In this document: in pieces, positions 7,390 to 16,287 of the stretch
Layout of the letters: every line of letters starts with the position of its first letter
How positions within the stretch are numbered: the stretch's first letter is position 1
From: CBDUXT01 sp965371245
GTDB taxonomy: Bacteria > Planctomycetota > Phycisphaerae > UBA1845
DNA: 56,251 nucleotides
NCBI GenBank assembly: GCA_965371245.1
Contig: CBDUXT010000030.1
Location: 1-56,251, forward strand
Reading direction: 5' to 3'
Program-made: the position numbers and the translations under genes
The notes under the pieces: generated by a model
Databases searched by the model: none
Seen by the model: only the letters and a program-made list of their open reading frames with translations
What the model was told of the DNA's origin: nothing

Positions 7390-8784
7390 GTGTGGAAATG
7401 GAAAGCATTTCTCGTTTGGAATCCGTACTCCCGTCATACGACTTCGGCTCTGATCGGCTGTCTGATCATGGGCACTCTGCTCCTGCCCGTGTCCTCGTCC
7501 GTCGGGCAGCAGCCGGCCCCAGCAAAGTCGCGATCCGAGTATCTCAAGGCCGCCCTCGCGGCGGCCGCCTGGATTCGCTCCAGCGAGGTGAGGACTGACG
7601 AGGGGCTCTCGTGGCCGATCGATCCCACAAAGCCGGGGACGATCGTTTCCAACCTCTACAGCGGCACGTCCGGCATCGTCCTGTTTTTCACGGAGTGCTA
7701 CTACGCAACGAAGGATCAATCTTTCTTGAACGACGCCAAAGCCGGGGCCGACTTCCTGATTGCAAACTTGCCGCGCGAGGCGTCTCCCGACAACTGCGGC
7801 TTGTACACCGGCGTGGGTGGTGTCGGGTTCGCACTTGAAGAGGTCTACGAGGCCTCCGCGATCTCGAAGTATCGAGACGGTGCGAAGCGGTGTGTTCAAC
7901 TGATCCATGGAGCCGCTGGCAAGACCGACAAGGGGTATACCTTCAGCGGCATGACCGACATCATAAGCGGGGCTTCCGGCATCGGGCTTTATCTGCTATC
8001 CGCCGCGAGAGCACACGACGATTCCGCTTCAAGAGAGCTTGCCACCGGGATCGGCCGGCACCTTGTGGCTACGGCTACTCGCACGAAGGCGGGGTTGAGT
8101 TGGCCCATGGCCCCGGGAAGCACACGGCTCATGCCGAACTTTACTCATGGCACGGCCGGCGTTGCGTATTTTCTCTCGCAACTGTATCGCGAAACGGGCG
8201 ACGAAGCTTTCCTGACCGCGGCCACGGCAGGGGCGGAGCACTTACGGTCGATCGCCAACACCGAGGGCGGCGGCTTCAAGGTTGGGCATCACAGCCCCGG
8301 CGGGGAGAGCCTGTTCTACTTGGGCTGGTGTCATGGACCCGTAGGAACGGCTCGATTGTTTCGAAGCCTTGACCAGGCAGCCCCCAATCAGAAATGGCGA
8401 GACCTCGTCGGTGCGTCGGCAAGCGCTATCGAACGGGCCGACCTTGCGAAGAATCGAACGCCGGGCTTCTGGAACAACGTCGGCATGTGTTGCGGCACGG
8501 CCGGCGTGGCCGACTTCTTTCTGGACATGCACCGCGTGCATGACTCCGGCGGCCGCTACCTGGAACTGAGCAAGCGGCTGACCAAGGACTTGCTCGATCG
8601 GTCCACCCGAGAGGGCGACAAACTCAAGTGGATTCAATCAGAACACCGCGTTCGCCCGAAGGAGCTGGCCGCCCAGACCGGCTACGCACAAGGGGCCGCA
8701 GGGATCGGCATGTGGCTGTTGAAGCTGGACGCGGCCGAGCGAGGCACAAACCTGCGGATTCGCTTTCCGGACTCGCCGTTCTAA
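7390..8784 (+). CDS. Secreted LanC-like protein
   Basis: 464 aa. GTG start with AGGAGA 6 bp upstream. A signal-peptide-like N-terminus (WKWK, then ALIGCLIMGTLLLPV, SSSVGQQ) predicts export. The rest has the repeated Gly-rich turns of the LanC alpha/alpha toroid: GTSGIVLFF, GVGGVGFALE, GASGIGLYLL, THGTAGVAYFL, WCHGPVG (C314), MCCGTAGVADFF (C367, C368) and QGAAGIGMWLL. LanC cyclases bind zinc with Cys, Cys and His in WCYG and CHG motifs and form thioether rings in lanthipeptides. Here CHG reads CCG and the protein is exported, with no precursor peptide or dehydratase nearby. A LanC-fold protein with another extracytoplasmic role (for example glycan-related) is as likely as a cyclase. Confidence 0.8.
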   Translation: MWKWKAFLVWNPYSRHTTSALIGCLIMGTLLLPVSSSVGQQPAPAKSRSEYLKAALAAAAWIRSSEVRTDEGLSWPIDPTKPGTIVSNLYSGTSGIVLFFTECYYATKDQSFLNDAKAGADFLIANLPREASPDNCGLYTGVGGVGFALEEVYEASAISKYRDGAKRCVQLIHGAAGKTDKGYTFSGMTDIISGASGIGLYLLSAARAHDDSASRELATGIGRHLVATATRTKAGLSWPMAPGSTRLMPNFTHGTAGVAYFLSQLYRETGDEAFLTAATAGAEHLRSIANTEGGGFKVGHHSPGGESLFYLGWCHGPVGTARLFRSLDQAAPNQKWRDLVGASASAIERADLAKNRTPGFWNNVGMCCGTAGVADFFLDMHRVHDSGGRYLELSKRLTKDLLDRSTREGDKLKWIQSEHRVRPKELAAQTGYAQGAAGIGMWLLKLDAAERGTNLRIRFPDSPF

Positions 8785-8865
8785 TCGCGCGGGCGGTCGA
8801 GCGGATACTCATCTTTCCCCGCACGGAATCTGAGCCTTTCCTCACCCAGACCCAATCTGGTTTGG

Positions 8866-9012
8866 CTACTTTAGGTCGGGTCGAAGATCCGGTAGTCGAT
8901 CAGGTCCGCTTTGGGCCGCTGGGTCGGCAACCCGACCACACTTGGGGCACGGCCGAGGAAGCTCCAGCCCGCTCAGGTCGTAGCCGCAGTCGAAACAGAA
9001 CGGATGATCCAA
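8866..9012 (-). pseudogene. Zinc-ribbon fragment, copy b
   Basis: DHPFCFDCGYDLSGLELP then CPKCGRVADP, an intact four-Cys ribbon, followed by a proline- and aspartate-rich tail. The only start near the module is TTG at 9012; the open frame continues upstream into the 3' end of the 9050-9892 gene. DNA is closely similar to copy a on the other side of the LanC-like gene, including the flank TTGAYKTCGASTCA. It could be a small gene or a duplicated remnant. Confidence 0.35.
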
Positions 9013-9049
9013 TGAATCTGCGGTCACTCTGGGGCCTCTTGACGTCGAG

Positions 9050-9892
9050 TCACGTGAGCAGAACTTGCAGAAGTCGCCCAAAAGGCCATGCGACGGCCGC
9101 ACCACATCCGAACTCCACGACGCCACCGATGATCAGCATCCCAACAGCCCTCCACCGACTCAGCGACAGCAACCTACGACAGGTAAACCACAACAGCAGC
9201 AACGGGACGACCATTGAGGCCAACGCTCCCCCGTACATGGCCACCCAACGGGTGCCGGGGGACACGGCGACCGTGACCCGGGCGAGGGCTAAGATAAACG
9301 CCCCAAACGAGACGGCGGGGATATAAGCCGCAGCGATGTCGAGGCTTCGTAACGAGCCGAGTTTCTCTCGAAACAGCCGGCCAATCAAGACGGCCATGAC
9401 CACGACAGACAGCAACGCGGACAACATCTGCTGAATCGCAAACAGCAGTTCCAAGGACAACACCATGCTCAAACCTTCAAGAATGCGTTCCACGGCTCGT
9501 GATGGTTGGCCGGACCTCACCAACGAGCGAATAGAGCTTTCCGTGACAGACACCAGAAATCCGGCGGCACGGAAACACAGTGCCGCGAGCAGGCACGCCG
9601 TGATCAGCCCGCCGGCGTGATGAATACGTCTCTCTTTACGCAATCCAAGGCTCGTGAAGAACCGCCCGGGATGGAGCGACGCCTCAAGAAGCGTCCTGGC
9701 CAGTCGTCGAAGACGGCCGCCCGCTTCCGGCCGTTCCCACGGAAGAAGGTGAAGGCGGAAGGACGCATCTAGGTACTCGGGGTCAAAAGACGTACCGCAC
9801 TCCGGGCACCGAAACTCCGGTAACCCCAACAGCACGTAGCCACAGCTCGGGCAGCGTGGGGCGTCATCGGTTGTGGCCGGTGGCTTCTCCAT
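9050..9892 (-). CDS. Zinc-ribbon membrane protein (YIP1-like layout)
   Basis: 280 aa. The N-terminus (residues 12-40) is the planctomycete zinc ribbon CPSCGYVLLGLPEFRCPECG. A cytoplasmic linker with RTLLEASLHPGRFFTSLGLR precedes five or so membrane segments (GGLITACLLAALCF, LELLFAIQQMLSALLSVVVMAVL, IAAAYIPAVSFGAFILALA, YGGALASMVVPLLLLWF, GMLIIGGVVEFGCGAAVAW). The P-x-x-FF motif before the helices is like that in YIP1-type membrane proteins. No catalytic site seen. It is followed on the same strand by zinc-ribbon copy b and preceded by two more zinc-ribbon membrane proteins. Confidence 0.75.
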   Translation of the reverse strand: MEKPPATTDDAPRCPSCGYVLLGLPEFRCPECGTSFDPEYLDASFRLHLLPWERPEAGGRLRRLARTLLEASLHPGRFFTSLGLRKERRIHHAGGLITACLLAALCFRAAGFLVSVTESSIRSLVRSGQPSRAVERILEGLSMVLSLELLFAIQQMLSALLSVVVMAVLIGRLFREKLGSLRSLDIAAAYIPAVSFGAFILALARVTVAVSPGTRWVAMYGGALASMVVPLLLLWFTCRRLLSLSRWRAVGMLIIGGVVEFGCGAAVAWPFGRLLQVLLT

Positions 9893-9921
9893 CTCGCAGT
9901 TTCAGGCGGGCACCAGAACGT

Positions 9922-10296
9922 TCATGGTGGCGTGCCTGTATCTATCTCCGTTCCGCATTCCGGGCAGGTGCCTGATACGTTGCCGGTGAGGTTGTAGTCG
10001 CAACGGCGACAATTCCGTGTGTCCTTTCCTTTGGCTTTCCCTCTGACGAAGATTTCACCACAATCCCGACACTTCCTGGCGACCGCCAGGATGTAGTTTC
10101 CCTCTACTATGTCCTCGCCGACTACTAGGACCGCCGCAACGAGCGAAACGACCAGCCAAAGCGGCCAATCCAGTACCGCGAGCAACTTGTTCCTGCGGGT
10201 GTTAACGAGAACTGTTTCGAACGACCCACAGCACGGACACGCCCGCCTCATCCCTCGGTTGCGACTAATACGGGTTGAGGGCTTCTTGCTGGGCAT
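9922..10296 (-). CDS. Zinc-ribbon membrane protein with three Cys clusters
   Basis: 124 aa. It has CPCCG near residue 18, a transmembrane segment PLWLVVSLVAAVLVV, a second pair CRDCGEIFVRG, and the C-terminal ribbon CRRCDYNLTG...CPECGTEID. The ATG at 10296 lies 2 bp after the stop of the upstream gene, suggesting translational coupling; longer reading upstream is an artefact of that gene. No enzyme domain. It is part of a local set of zinc-ribbon membrane proteins (9050-10876). Confidence 0.7.
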   Translation of the reverse strand: MPSKKPSTRISRNRGMRRACPCCGSFETVLVNTRRNKLLAVLDWPLWLVVSLVAAVLVVGEDIVEGNYILAVARKCRDCGEIFVRGKAKGKDTRNCRRCDYNLTGNVSGTCPECGTEIDTGTPP

Positions 10297-10298
10297 TG

Positions 10299-10793
10299 TT
10301 AGTCGGGCGTTGACGGCAGGGCGGACGGGTCGAACTCCATCCCGCATTCGGGGCAACGCGGCTCCGGTAATCCACGAAGATTGTAGCCGCACTTCTGGCA
10401 ATACCCTGCCGTGTAGCGACGATCAAGCCGCCATAGGATGAAAGTGAGAAAGCCGATCAAGAGGAAAAACCATGGCAAGCTCACTGCGACTGCACGCCCA
10501 CCCCATGTGGGCGTAGGTACTCCTGATCGGATAGTAGCCAGGGAAGCCATCTTAATAACCATGTAATCGTCTGGGTTTACAAAACAGCTGACGTAGTAAC
10601 CGACTTTGTAATCATGGATTTCCGTAAATGCTGCAACTTTCCCGTTACCGATGCCGACATGAAGTCCAGACGCGAACCGATAGCCTGGTCCCCATCTTCC
10701 CACGGTAAGCACCCACAGCAGCGCGACGATTAGGCATGTGGACAATCCCACCCACTTCAGGCGATACCAGCATCTGAATCGTTTCTCGCTCAT
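10299..10793 (-). CDS. Membrane protein with C-terminal zinc ribbon
   Basis: 164 aa. One N-terminal transmembrane segment (STCLIVALLWVLTVG), an extracytoplasmic domain of about 75 residues, a second segment (LPWFFLLIGFLTFILW), then a cytoplasmic tail YCQKCGYNLRGLPEPRCPECGMEFDP, the standard planctomycete zinc ribbon. The ATG at 10793 overlaps the stop of a 28-codon zinc-ribbon frame upstream (ATGA), so the two may be translated together. Function unknown. Confidence 0.7.
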   Translation of the reverse strand: MSEKRFRCWYRLKWVGLSTCLIVALLWVLTVGRWGPGYRFASGLHVGIGNGKVAAFTEIHDYKVGYYVSCFVNPDDYMVIKMASLATIRSGVPTPTWGGRAVAVSLPWFFLLIGFLTFILWRLDRRYTAGYCQKCGYNLRGLPEPRCPECGMEFDPSALPSTPD

Positions 10794-10876
10794 ACACGGC
10801 TCCCACATCCAGGAAGAACGCATGAGGCGTTGCCCGTCAGGTTGTACCCGCATCCGAAACAGAACGCATGGTCCAC
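10790..10876 (-). CDS. Possible 28-aa zinc-ribbon mini-protein, copy c
   Basis: From GTG 10876: DHAFCFGCGYNLTGNAS then CVLPGCGSRV and TGA, which overlaps the ATG of the next gene (ATGA). Related in DNA to copies a and b, including the upstream TTGACGTCGAGTCA shared with copy b. It either encodes a coupled small peptide or is a degenerate repeat copy. Confidence 0.3.
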   Translation of the reverse strand: MDHAFCFGCGYNLTGNASCVLPGCGSRV

Positions 10877-11079
10877 CGAACGTGGCTTCAACGTTGGATC
10901 TCTTGACGTCGAGTCATACGAGTACGACATCGCCGGGCACGATCGACGGAGCCACGCATAGCAGATTCTACGGGTACGCACGAGTCCGGTTCAAGGCCGA
11001 AACTTCGTGCTGCCATCCAGCGGCTTCTCGTGTAACATCCACGCTGCATTGCTTCGCCCGCACGCTGGAAGGAACCACC

Positions 11080-13287
11080 GTGAAACACGTGACCACCGGC
11101 GGTGGTTGGCCCGCCATTCGATATGCGCTTCGCACCGCTCGGAAGTCCGGGGGCGTTTTGCGTTTCCTTGACGCACTGCGCCGGCCCAACGCATGCAAGA
11201 CGTGCGCGCTGGGCATGGGCGGCCAGCAAGGCGGCATGGTCGATGAGGCCGGGCACTTCCCCGAGGTGTGCAAGAAGTCCATGCAGGCCATGGCGGCCGA
11301 CATGCAAGGCGCGATCGCGCCGGCATTCTTTACGCGCTACGGCTTCGAACAGCTTCGCACGCTGACTCCGCGAGAACTCGAGCACGTGGGGCGACTGGTC
11401 GATCCGCTCTACGCCGGTCCAGGCGACACGCATTACCGACCGATCTCGTGGGACGAAGCGTTGGGCCGATGCGTTGCGAGCCTCAAAGAGACGCAGCCCG
11501 ACCGCAACTTCTTCTACGTCTCCGGGCGATCGTCGAACGAGGCCGGCTTCTTGCTGCAACTGTTCGCGCGCCTCTACGGAACGAACAACGTCAACAACTG
11601 CAGCTACTACTGCCATCAGGCCAGCGGGGTCGGTCTTTCCAGCTCGGTGGGGACGGGGACGGCCACCGTTTCGCTCGACGACCTGAGCCGGTGCGATCTC
11701 GTGCTGTTGATCGGGGCGAACCCGGCCTCCAACCATCCGCGGCTGATGCGCTCGCTGATGAAGGTTCGCCGGCGCGGGGGGCAGGTGGTGGTCATCAACC
11801 CGCTCGTCGAGACCGGACTGGTCAACTTCAGCGTGCCGTCCGACGTGCGCAGCCTTTTGTTCGGCTCGAGCATCGCGGGCGAGTACGTCCAGCCGCACAT
11901 CGGCGGCGACCTTGCCCTGTTGACCGGTCTGTCCAAGCGGCTGATCGAGATGGGCGCCACGGACGACGGCTTTATCGCAAGCTGTACCGAGGGTTTCGAG
12001 CCGCTCCGCGAGCATCTTCGCGCGTGCCGCTGGGTTGACATCGTCCGATCGGCCGGCGTCGATCGGGCAACCATCGACCGAATCGCCGAGCTGTACGCAT
12101 CGGCCGAGAATGTGATCTTCGCCTGGGCCATGGGCATCACGCACCATGTGCATGGCGTGGATAACGTTCGGGCGATCGCCAACCTGGCGCTGTTGCGCGG
12201 GATGGTGGGCAAACCCGGCGCGGGGCTGATGCCGATTCGGGGGCACAGCAACGTCCAGGGAATCGGGTCGGTGGGTGTCACGCCGGCGCTCAAGGAGGCC
12301 GTCCTTGCGCGATTGGAACTTCACTTCGGCGTCAAACTTCCGACAACCAAGGGACTGGATACGCTCGGGTGCATGGAGGCCATGAAAACGGATCGGGTGA
12401 CACACGGCTGGTGCCTGGGCGGGAACCTCTATGGGTCGAATCCGGACTCCGCCGGTGCCGAGCGGGCCATTGCCCGACTGGAATCCATGGTCTACCTCTC
12501 CACGACGCTGAACACCGGGCACGTGCGCGGACGCGCGAGGGAAACATTGATCCTGCCGATGCGGGCGCGTGACGAGGAGTCGCAGCGAACGACGCAGGAG
12601 TCGATGTTCAGCTTCGTCCGCCTCAGCGACGGCGGGCCGGCGCGACACGAGGGGCCGAGGAGCGAGGTGGAGACCATCGCCGCCGTCGCCCGTGGCGTGC
12701 TTGGCGATGCCGGTCCCATCGATTGGCAGGCTATGCAAAAACATGGACACATTCGGGAAGCCATCGGCGCCATCGTGCCGGGGTACGAGAAAATCGCGCG
12801 GATGGACGAAACCGGTCATGAGTTCCAGATCGGTGGACGAACCCTTCACGAGCCGCGTTTCCCGACGCCCGGCGGCAAGGCGATCTTTCATGTCACGCCC
12901 ATGCCGCGGGGCACCTGCCCGGCGGGCGAACTGAAACTGATGACCATCCGGAGCGAGGGACAGTTCAACACCGTCGTGTACGAGGAGGAAGATCTCTACC
13001 GCAACCAGGAATGTCGCGACGTGATCCTGATGAGCCCGGAGGACATGACGCGGCTTGGTCTGGCGGTCGATGAGCGGGTGGTTGTTCGCAGCGCGGCCGG
13101 GGAGATGTCGGGCATCCTGGTGCGCGCGTTTGCGATTCGCCCGGGCAACGCGGCCATGTACTTTCCCGAGGCCAACGTGCTGGTGCCGGCGGCGGCGGAT
13201 CCGGAGTCGCGTACGCCGGCGTTCAAGTCGGTCAGCGTCTCGGTCGTGTCGCAAACCCCTGTGCAATCGGCCCGAGCGAAGTGCTAG
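11080..13287 (+). CDS. FdhF/YdeP family molybdopterin oxidoreductase
   Basis: 735 aa, the usual length of the YdeP/FdhF-like alpha subunits. The N-terminus has C39-K-T-C42 and C64 in a Cys-rich segment, then PISWDEALGR, the bis-MGD-binding domain with GRSSNEAGF and GTNNVNNCSYYCHQASGVGL (C178 at the metal-ligand position of formate dehydrogenases), LIGANPASNHPRL, and GWCLGGNLYGSNPD. The C-terminal MopB-CT barrel has LMTIRSEGQFNTVVYEEEDLYR. Family members are cytoplasmic and their substrates are mostly unknown; E. coli YdeP is tied to acid resistance. The GTG at 11080 has GGAAGGA 6 bp upstream; the longer open frame upstream runs into repeat copy c. No FdhD or other subunit is adjacent. Confidence 0.88.
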   Translation: MKHVTTGGGWPAIRYALRTARKSGGVLRFLDALRRPNACKTCALGMGGQQGGMVDEAGHFPEVCKKSMQAMAADMQGAIAPAFFTRYGFEQLRTLTPRELEHVGRLVDPLYAGPGDTHYRPISWDEALGRCVASLKETQPDRNFFYVSGRSSNEAGFLLQLFARLYGTNNVNNCSYYCHQASGVGLSSSVGTGTATVSLDDLSRCDLVLLIGANPASNHPRLMRSLMKVRRRGGQVVVINPLVETGLVNFSVPSDVRSLLFGSSIAGEYVQPHIGGDLALLTGLSKRLIEMGATDDGFIASCTEGFEPLREHLRACRWVDIVRSAGVDRATIDRIAELYASAENVIFAWAMGITHHVHGVDNVRAIANLALLRGMVGKPGAGLMPIRGHSNVQGIGSVGVTPALKEAVLARLELHFGVKLPTTKGLDTLGCMEAMKTDRVTHGWCLGGNLYGSNPDSAGAERAIARLESMVYLSTTLNTGHVRGRARETLILPMRARDEESQRTTQESMFSFVRLSDGGPARHEGPRSEVETIAAVARGVLGDAGPIDWQAMQKHGHIREAIGAIVPGYEKIARMDETGHEFQIGGRTLHEPRFPTPGGKAIFHVTPMPRGTCPAGELKLMTIRSEGQFNTVVYEEEDLYRNQECRDVILMSPEDMTRLGLAVDERVVVRSAAGEMSGILVRAFAIRPGNAAMYFPEANVLVPAAADPESRTPAFKSVSVSVVSQTPVQSARAKC

Positions 13288-13310
13288 CGGTCGGTTTCAA
13301 TTGGTTTGAT

Positions 13311-13393
13311 GGGTGGCATGGACAAGCGTTAGTTGCCCGTGTCTTCGGCTGACCTGCGCGCACACGGGCAAAACAAGTTTGCCCATGCCACCC
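13311..13393. repeat. Long inverted repeat, GGGTGGCATGG family (copy 1)
   Basis: Outer arms GGGTGGCATG / CATGCCACCC enclose a second pair, GCCCGTGT / ACACGGGC. It could fold as one long hairpin. It lies between convergent genes 24 bp after the oxidoreductase stop and may act as a bidirectional terminator. Relatives at 21156, 30252, 44868, 45419, 46405 and 54659. Confidence 0.8.
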
Positions 13394-13420
13394 GGTCGCG
13401 CGTTCGTCGCGAGTGCGTCG

Positions 13421-14491
13421 CTAATCCATGCCGATCAGCAACACTTCCCGTGTGTCGCGCCGCGTCGAGAGGGCGTACTGGTAGCGATCGCCTTCAATGA
13501 CACGAACGTGACGCTTGACCCGCCCAAGCATCGCGGTTAGCTCTTCGATCGACGGAATGCCATCGCTTCGGTACGAGACCACCAGGATGCTCTCTTTGAA
13601 CCGTTCGAAGAATGTCTCGAACATCGCGCGACAGCCGCCGGCATCGGACCAGGCGTCTCGCTGGCGCCGCAATCGGCGGTGCTTCGATTTGTGGTCGATC
13701 ATGGCCGCCCAGTCGTCGTAGCGGACCATCCCCTCCAGGAAGTGATAGAAGTCTCGAAAATCGACGCCGATGCCCGCACTGTTGACGTATGGGGGGTCGA
13801 GATAGACCAGATCGTAGCGCCCGCCAACGGCCAGCGCATCGCCGCAGGTCGCGCGGCACGAGCCGGCGCCGTCGATGATGGCCTGGTTCGCCTGGCGGGC
13901 GAAGGCGCCGACGTGGTCGGCAAAACTTCGATCCCAGCTCGCCTTGTTGCCGAAGCTTCGCGTCACGTCGGCGGTCCGCATGTAGAGGTTCGCACGGTGG
14001 AAGAGATTGTAGGGTCGCTTGGCCATCGCCGCCTGACACAGTGCATACCATGCCAACGCCCGTTTGAAACGGCACGCCATGGTGCGAACGTTTTCAACGG
14101 CCACGTCCAGCCAGCGGTTCTCATCGCTGGTGAAGTAGATTCCCTCGAAGGTTCGTTCGATCAAGTCGCCGTAGGGAATGCCCGGAAGGCGCCGACCGAT
14201 TTCGTCAATTTCGTCGATGCTGAGGCGGACCGTGTCGTTCTCGATCAAGGCGAGGCCGATCTGGTGGTTGAACGTCAGCAGGTCGTTATACGTGACGCGC
14301 TTGCCGCTGCACTTCAGCGCGTAGGAGACGGACCCGGTGCCGCCCATGGCATCCAGCACCGTCGAGAAGCTCAGATCGTCGAGGTGGTGCAGGATCGAGG
14401 CGGTCAGCTTGCGCTTGCTGCCTTGATAGCGTGTGCGAGGGAATCGGGCCGCATCGGCCCAGCGCCATGTCGCCTGCGCCGGGGAGTTCAT
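13421..14491 (-). CDS. D12-class N6-adenine DNA methyltransferase
   Basis: 356 aa. Motifs in order: RTRYQGSKRKL (GxK..L of Dam-like enzymes), VLDAMGGTGSVSYALK (SAM-binding FxGxG), TYNDL, and YDLVYLDPPYVNS (DPPY catalytic motif IV). It would methylate adenine N6 in a short DNA site; the site cannot be read from sequence. No restriction endonuclease is adjacent, so it looks like an orphan, possibly regulatory, methylase. Its ATG at 14491 overlaps the pyrG stop by one base (TGATG), so it is probably co-translated with pyrG. The longer frame upstream is the shadow of pyrG. Confidence 0.88.
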   Translation of the reverse strand: MNSPAQATWRWADAARFPRTRYQGSKRKLTASILHHLDDLSFSTVLDAMGGTGSVSYALKCSGKRVTYNDLLTFNHQIGLALIENDTVRLSIDEIDEIGRRLPGIPYGDLIERTFEGIYFTSDENRWLDVAVENVRTMACRFKRALAWYALCQAAMAKRPYNLFHRANLYMRTADVTRSFGNKASWDRSFADHVGAFARQANQAIIDGAGSCRATCGDALAVGGRYDLVYLDPPYVNSAGIGVDFRDFYHFLEGMVRYDDWAAMIDHKSKHRRLRRQRDAWSDAGGCRAMFETFFERFKESILVVSYRSDGIPSIEELTAMLGRVKRHVRVIEGDRYQYALSTRRDTREVLLIGMD

Positions 14492-16287
14492 CAGGCGGAG
14501 GCCGGCGCAGGGTCGATCGACTCCGACCGGTCGGCGTCGGCCTTTTTGGGGGTGTGCCGCGCGTCGTGTATGCCGCGACGGCGAAGGGCGGCACACACCA
14601 GACCCACAAACATCGGCTGCGGCGAGAGCGGGCGGCTGGTCAGTTCGGGATGTGCCTGGGTGGCCACGAAGAACGGGTGCCGGTCGCGCGGCAGCTCGAG
14701 GACGTGCATGATGTTCCCCTCGCGGTTCTTGCCGGAGAAAACGAGCCCGGCCTTTTCGAGAACATCGATGTATTCGGGGTTGACCTCGTAGCGATGGCGG
14801 AAGCGGAGCCGCACGCCCTTGGCGTTGTCGAACAACTCGGCCGCGACAGAGCCGGGCGTCAGCACAACATCGTGCCCACCCAACCGCATGTTGCCGCCCA
14901 GACCCTCGATCTTCTTCTGATCGGGCAGGATGTCGATGACCGGCTGCGGCGAGTCGGGTTCGATCTCCGTGCTGTTGGCGTGGCTCAGCTTGGCCACGTG
15001 CCGGGCGAACTCGATGACGGCGATCTGCATGCCGTAGCACAGGCCCAGATAGGGGACGCCGTTCTCACGCACGTAGCGTATGCAGGCGATCTTTCCATCG
15101 ACGCCCCGGACGCCGAACCCGCCGGGTACGATCACGCCATCGAACCTTTCAATGCGCTCGGCGACGTTCGCCTCGGTGAGATCGGAGCTGTCCACCCATT
15201 CCAGGCAAACCTTCGCGTTGAGCTGCGTTCCCGCGTGCTCCAGCGCCTGAATGATGCTCGCGTAGCTGTCGCGAACCGACGTGTACTTGCCGATGATGCC
15301 GATCGTCAGCGTGTGCTCCGCTTCGCGGAAGCGTGCGATGTAGTCGTTCCAGGTTCTTCGCGCGCGCTCCTCGGTCGATAAGTCGGTCCCGTCCGCGATG
15401 CCCAACAGATCGATCACGGCCGCATCGATCCCCGCACCGCGCAACATCTCTGGAACGACGTAGACGCTGTCGCAGTCGTGCATGGAGAACACGCGCTCCA
15501 TCGGCACGGTGGCGAACAGTGCTATTTTCTCGCGAACTTTCCTGGTGACGGGGGCGGACGCCCGACAGGCGATGATGTGTGGATGAATCCCGGCAGCGTT
15601 GAGAAGCTTCAGGTTGAGCTGCGCCGGCTTGGACTTCTGCTCGCCCAGGATGCGCGGCTCCACGATATAGGTCAGGGCGACGAAGCAGAAGTTCGCCGGA
15701 CCCTCTTCGTGGGCCATCTCTCGAACCGCCTCGATGTAGTAGGCGTTTTCGACATCGCCAACGGTTCCGCCGATTTCGACAAAGACCACGTCGGCCTCGC
15801 TGGCGACGGCCAGCTCACGCAGGCGGCGCTTCACCTCGCCGGTCACGTGTGGGATCATTTGCACGTCGCGTCCGAGGTAGCGCCCCTGGCGCTCCCTGTC
15901 GAGCACGGTCGAGAAGATCTGTCCGCTGGTCGTGAAGTTGAGGCGCGACAGGTTGAGGTTGAGCATGCGCTCGTAGGTCCCCAGGTCCATGTCGCATTCC
16001 ATCCCGTCGTCGAGCACGAACACCTCTCCGTGTCGATAGGGATTCAGCGTGCCGCTGTCGCGGTTGAGGTATCCCTCGAGTTTGATCGGGGTCACCGCCA
16101 GACCCTTGTCTTGCAATATCTTCGCGAGCGAGCTGGAGAAGATCCCCTTGCCCAGCCCACTCATCACGGTTCCGAACACGACGACGTATTTCGTTCGACC
16201 CGGTTGATAGCCGGCCGGCATCGGAGTGAAAAACTCCGTCTCGTCGGAAACGTCGTTCAACGATGCGAGCATGTCCTCGGTATTCAT
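14491..16287 (-). CDS. pyrG: CTP synthase, divergent form
   Basis: 598 aa (typical 535-550, here with about 20 extra residues at the N-terminus and 30 at the C-terminus). It makes CTP from UTP, ATP and glutamine. Synthetase domain: YVVVFGTVMSGLGKGIFSSSLAK (P-loop; usual form is FVTGGVVSSLGKG), IKLEGYLNRDSGTLNP (usual KLDPYINVDPGTM) and HGEVFVLDDGMECDMDLGTYER. C-terminal class I glutaminase: GGFGVRG, YLGLCYGMQ (nucleophile Cys) and ATQAHPELTSRP (His-Glu). All catalytic elements are present, so it is probably active although the subfamily differs from the textbook one. It is followed by an overlapping DNA methyltransferase gene; kdsB, whose product uses CTP, lies upstream. Confidence 0.95.
   Translation of the reverse strand: MNTEDMLASLNDVSDETEFFTPMPAGYQPGRTKYVVVFGTVMSGLGKGIFSSSLAKILQDKGLAVTPIKLEGYLNRDSGTLNPYRHGEVFVLDDGMECDMDLGTYERMLNLNLSRLNFTTSGQIFSTVLDRERQGRYLGRDVQMIPHVTGEVKRRLRELAVASEADVVFVEIGGTVGDVENAYYIEAVREMAHEEGPANFCFVALTYIVEPRILGEQKSKPAQLNLKLLNAAGIHPHIIACRASAPVTRKVREKIALFATVPMERVFSMHDCDSVYVVPEMLRGAGIDAAVIDLLGIADGTDLSTEERARRTWNDYIARFREAEHTLTIGIIGKYTSVRDSYASIIQALEHAGTQLNAKVCLEWVDSSDLTEANVAERIERFDGVIVPGGFGVRGVDGKIACIRYVRENGVPYLGLCYGMQIAVIEFARHVAKLSHANSTEIEPDSPQPVIDILPDQKKIEGLGGNMRLGGHDVVLTPGSVAAELFDNAKGVRLRFRHRYEVNPEYIDVLEKAGLVFSGKNREGNIMHVLELPRDRHPFFVATQAHPELTSRPLSPQPMFVGLVCAALRRRGIHDARHTPKKADADRSESIDPAPASA

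Noticed and set aside
10888..13266. A 792-codon open frame on the strand opposite the molybdopterin oxidoreductase
   Set aside because: It mirrors the GC-rich third-position pattern of the real gene, contains no recognisable domain and is rich in His/Arg/Gln; a shadow frame.
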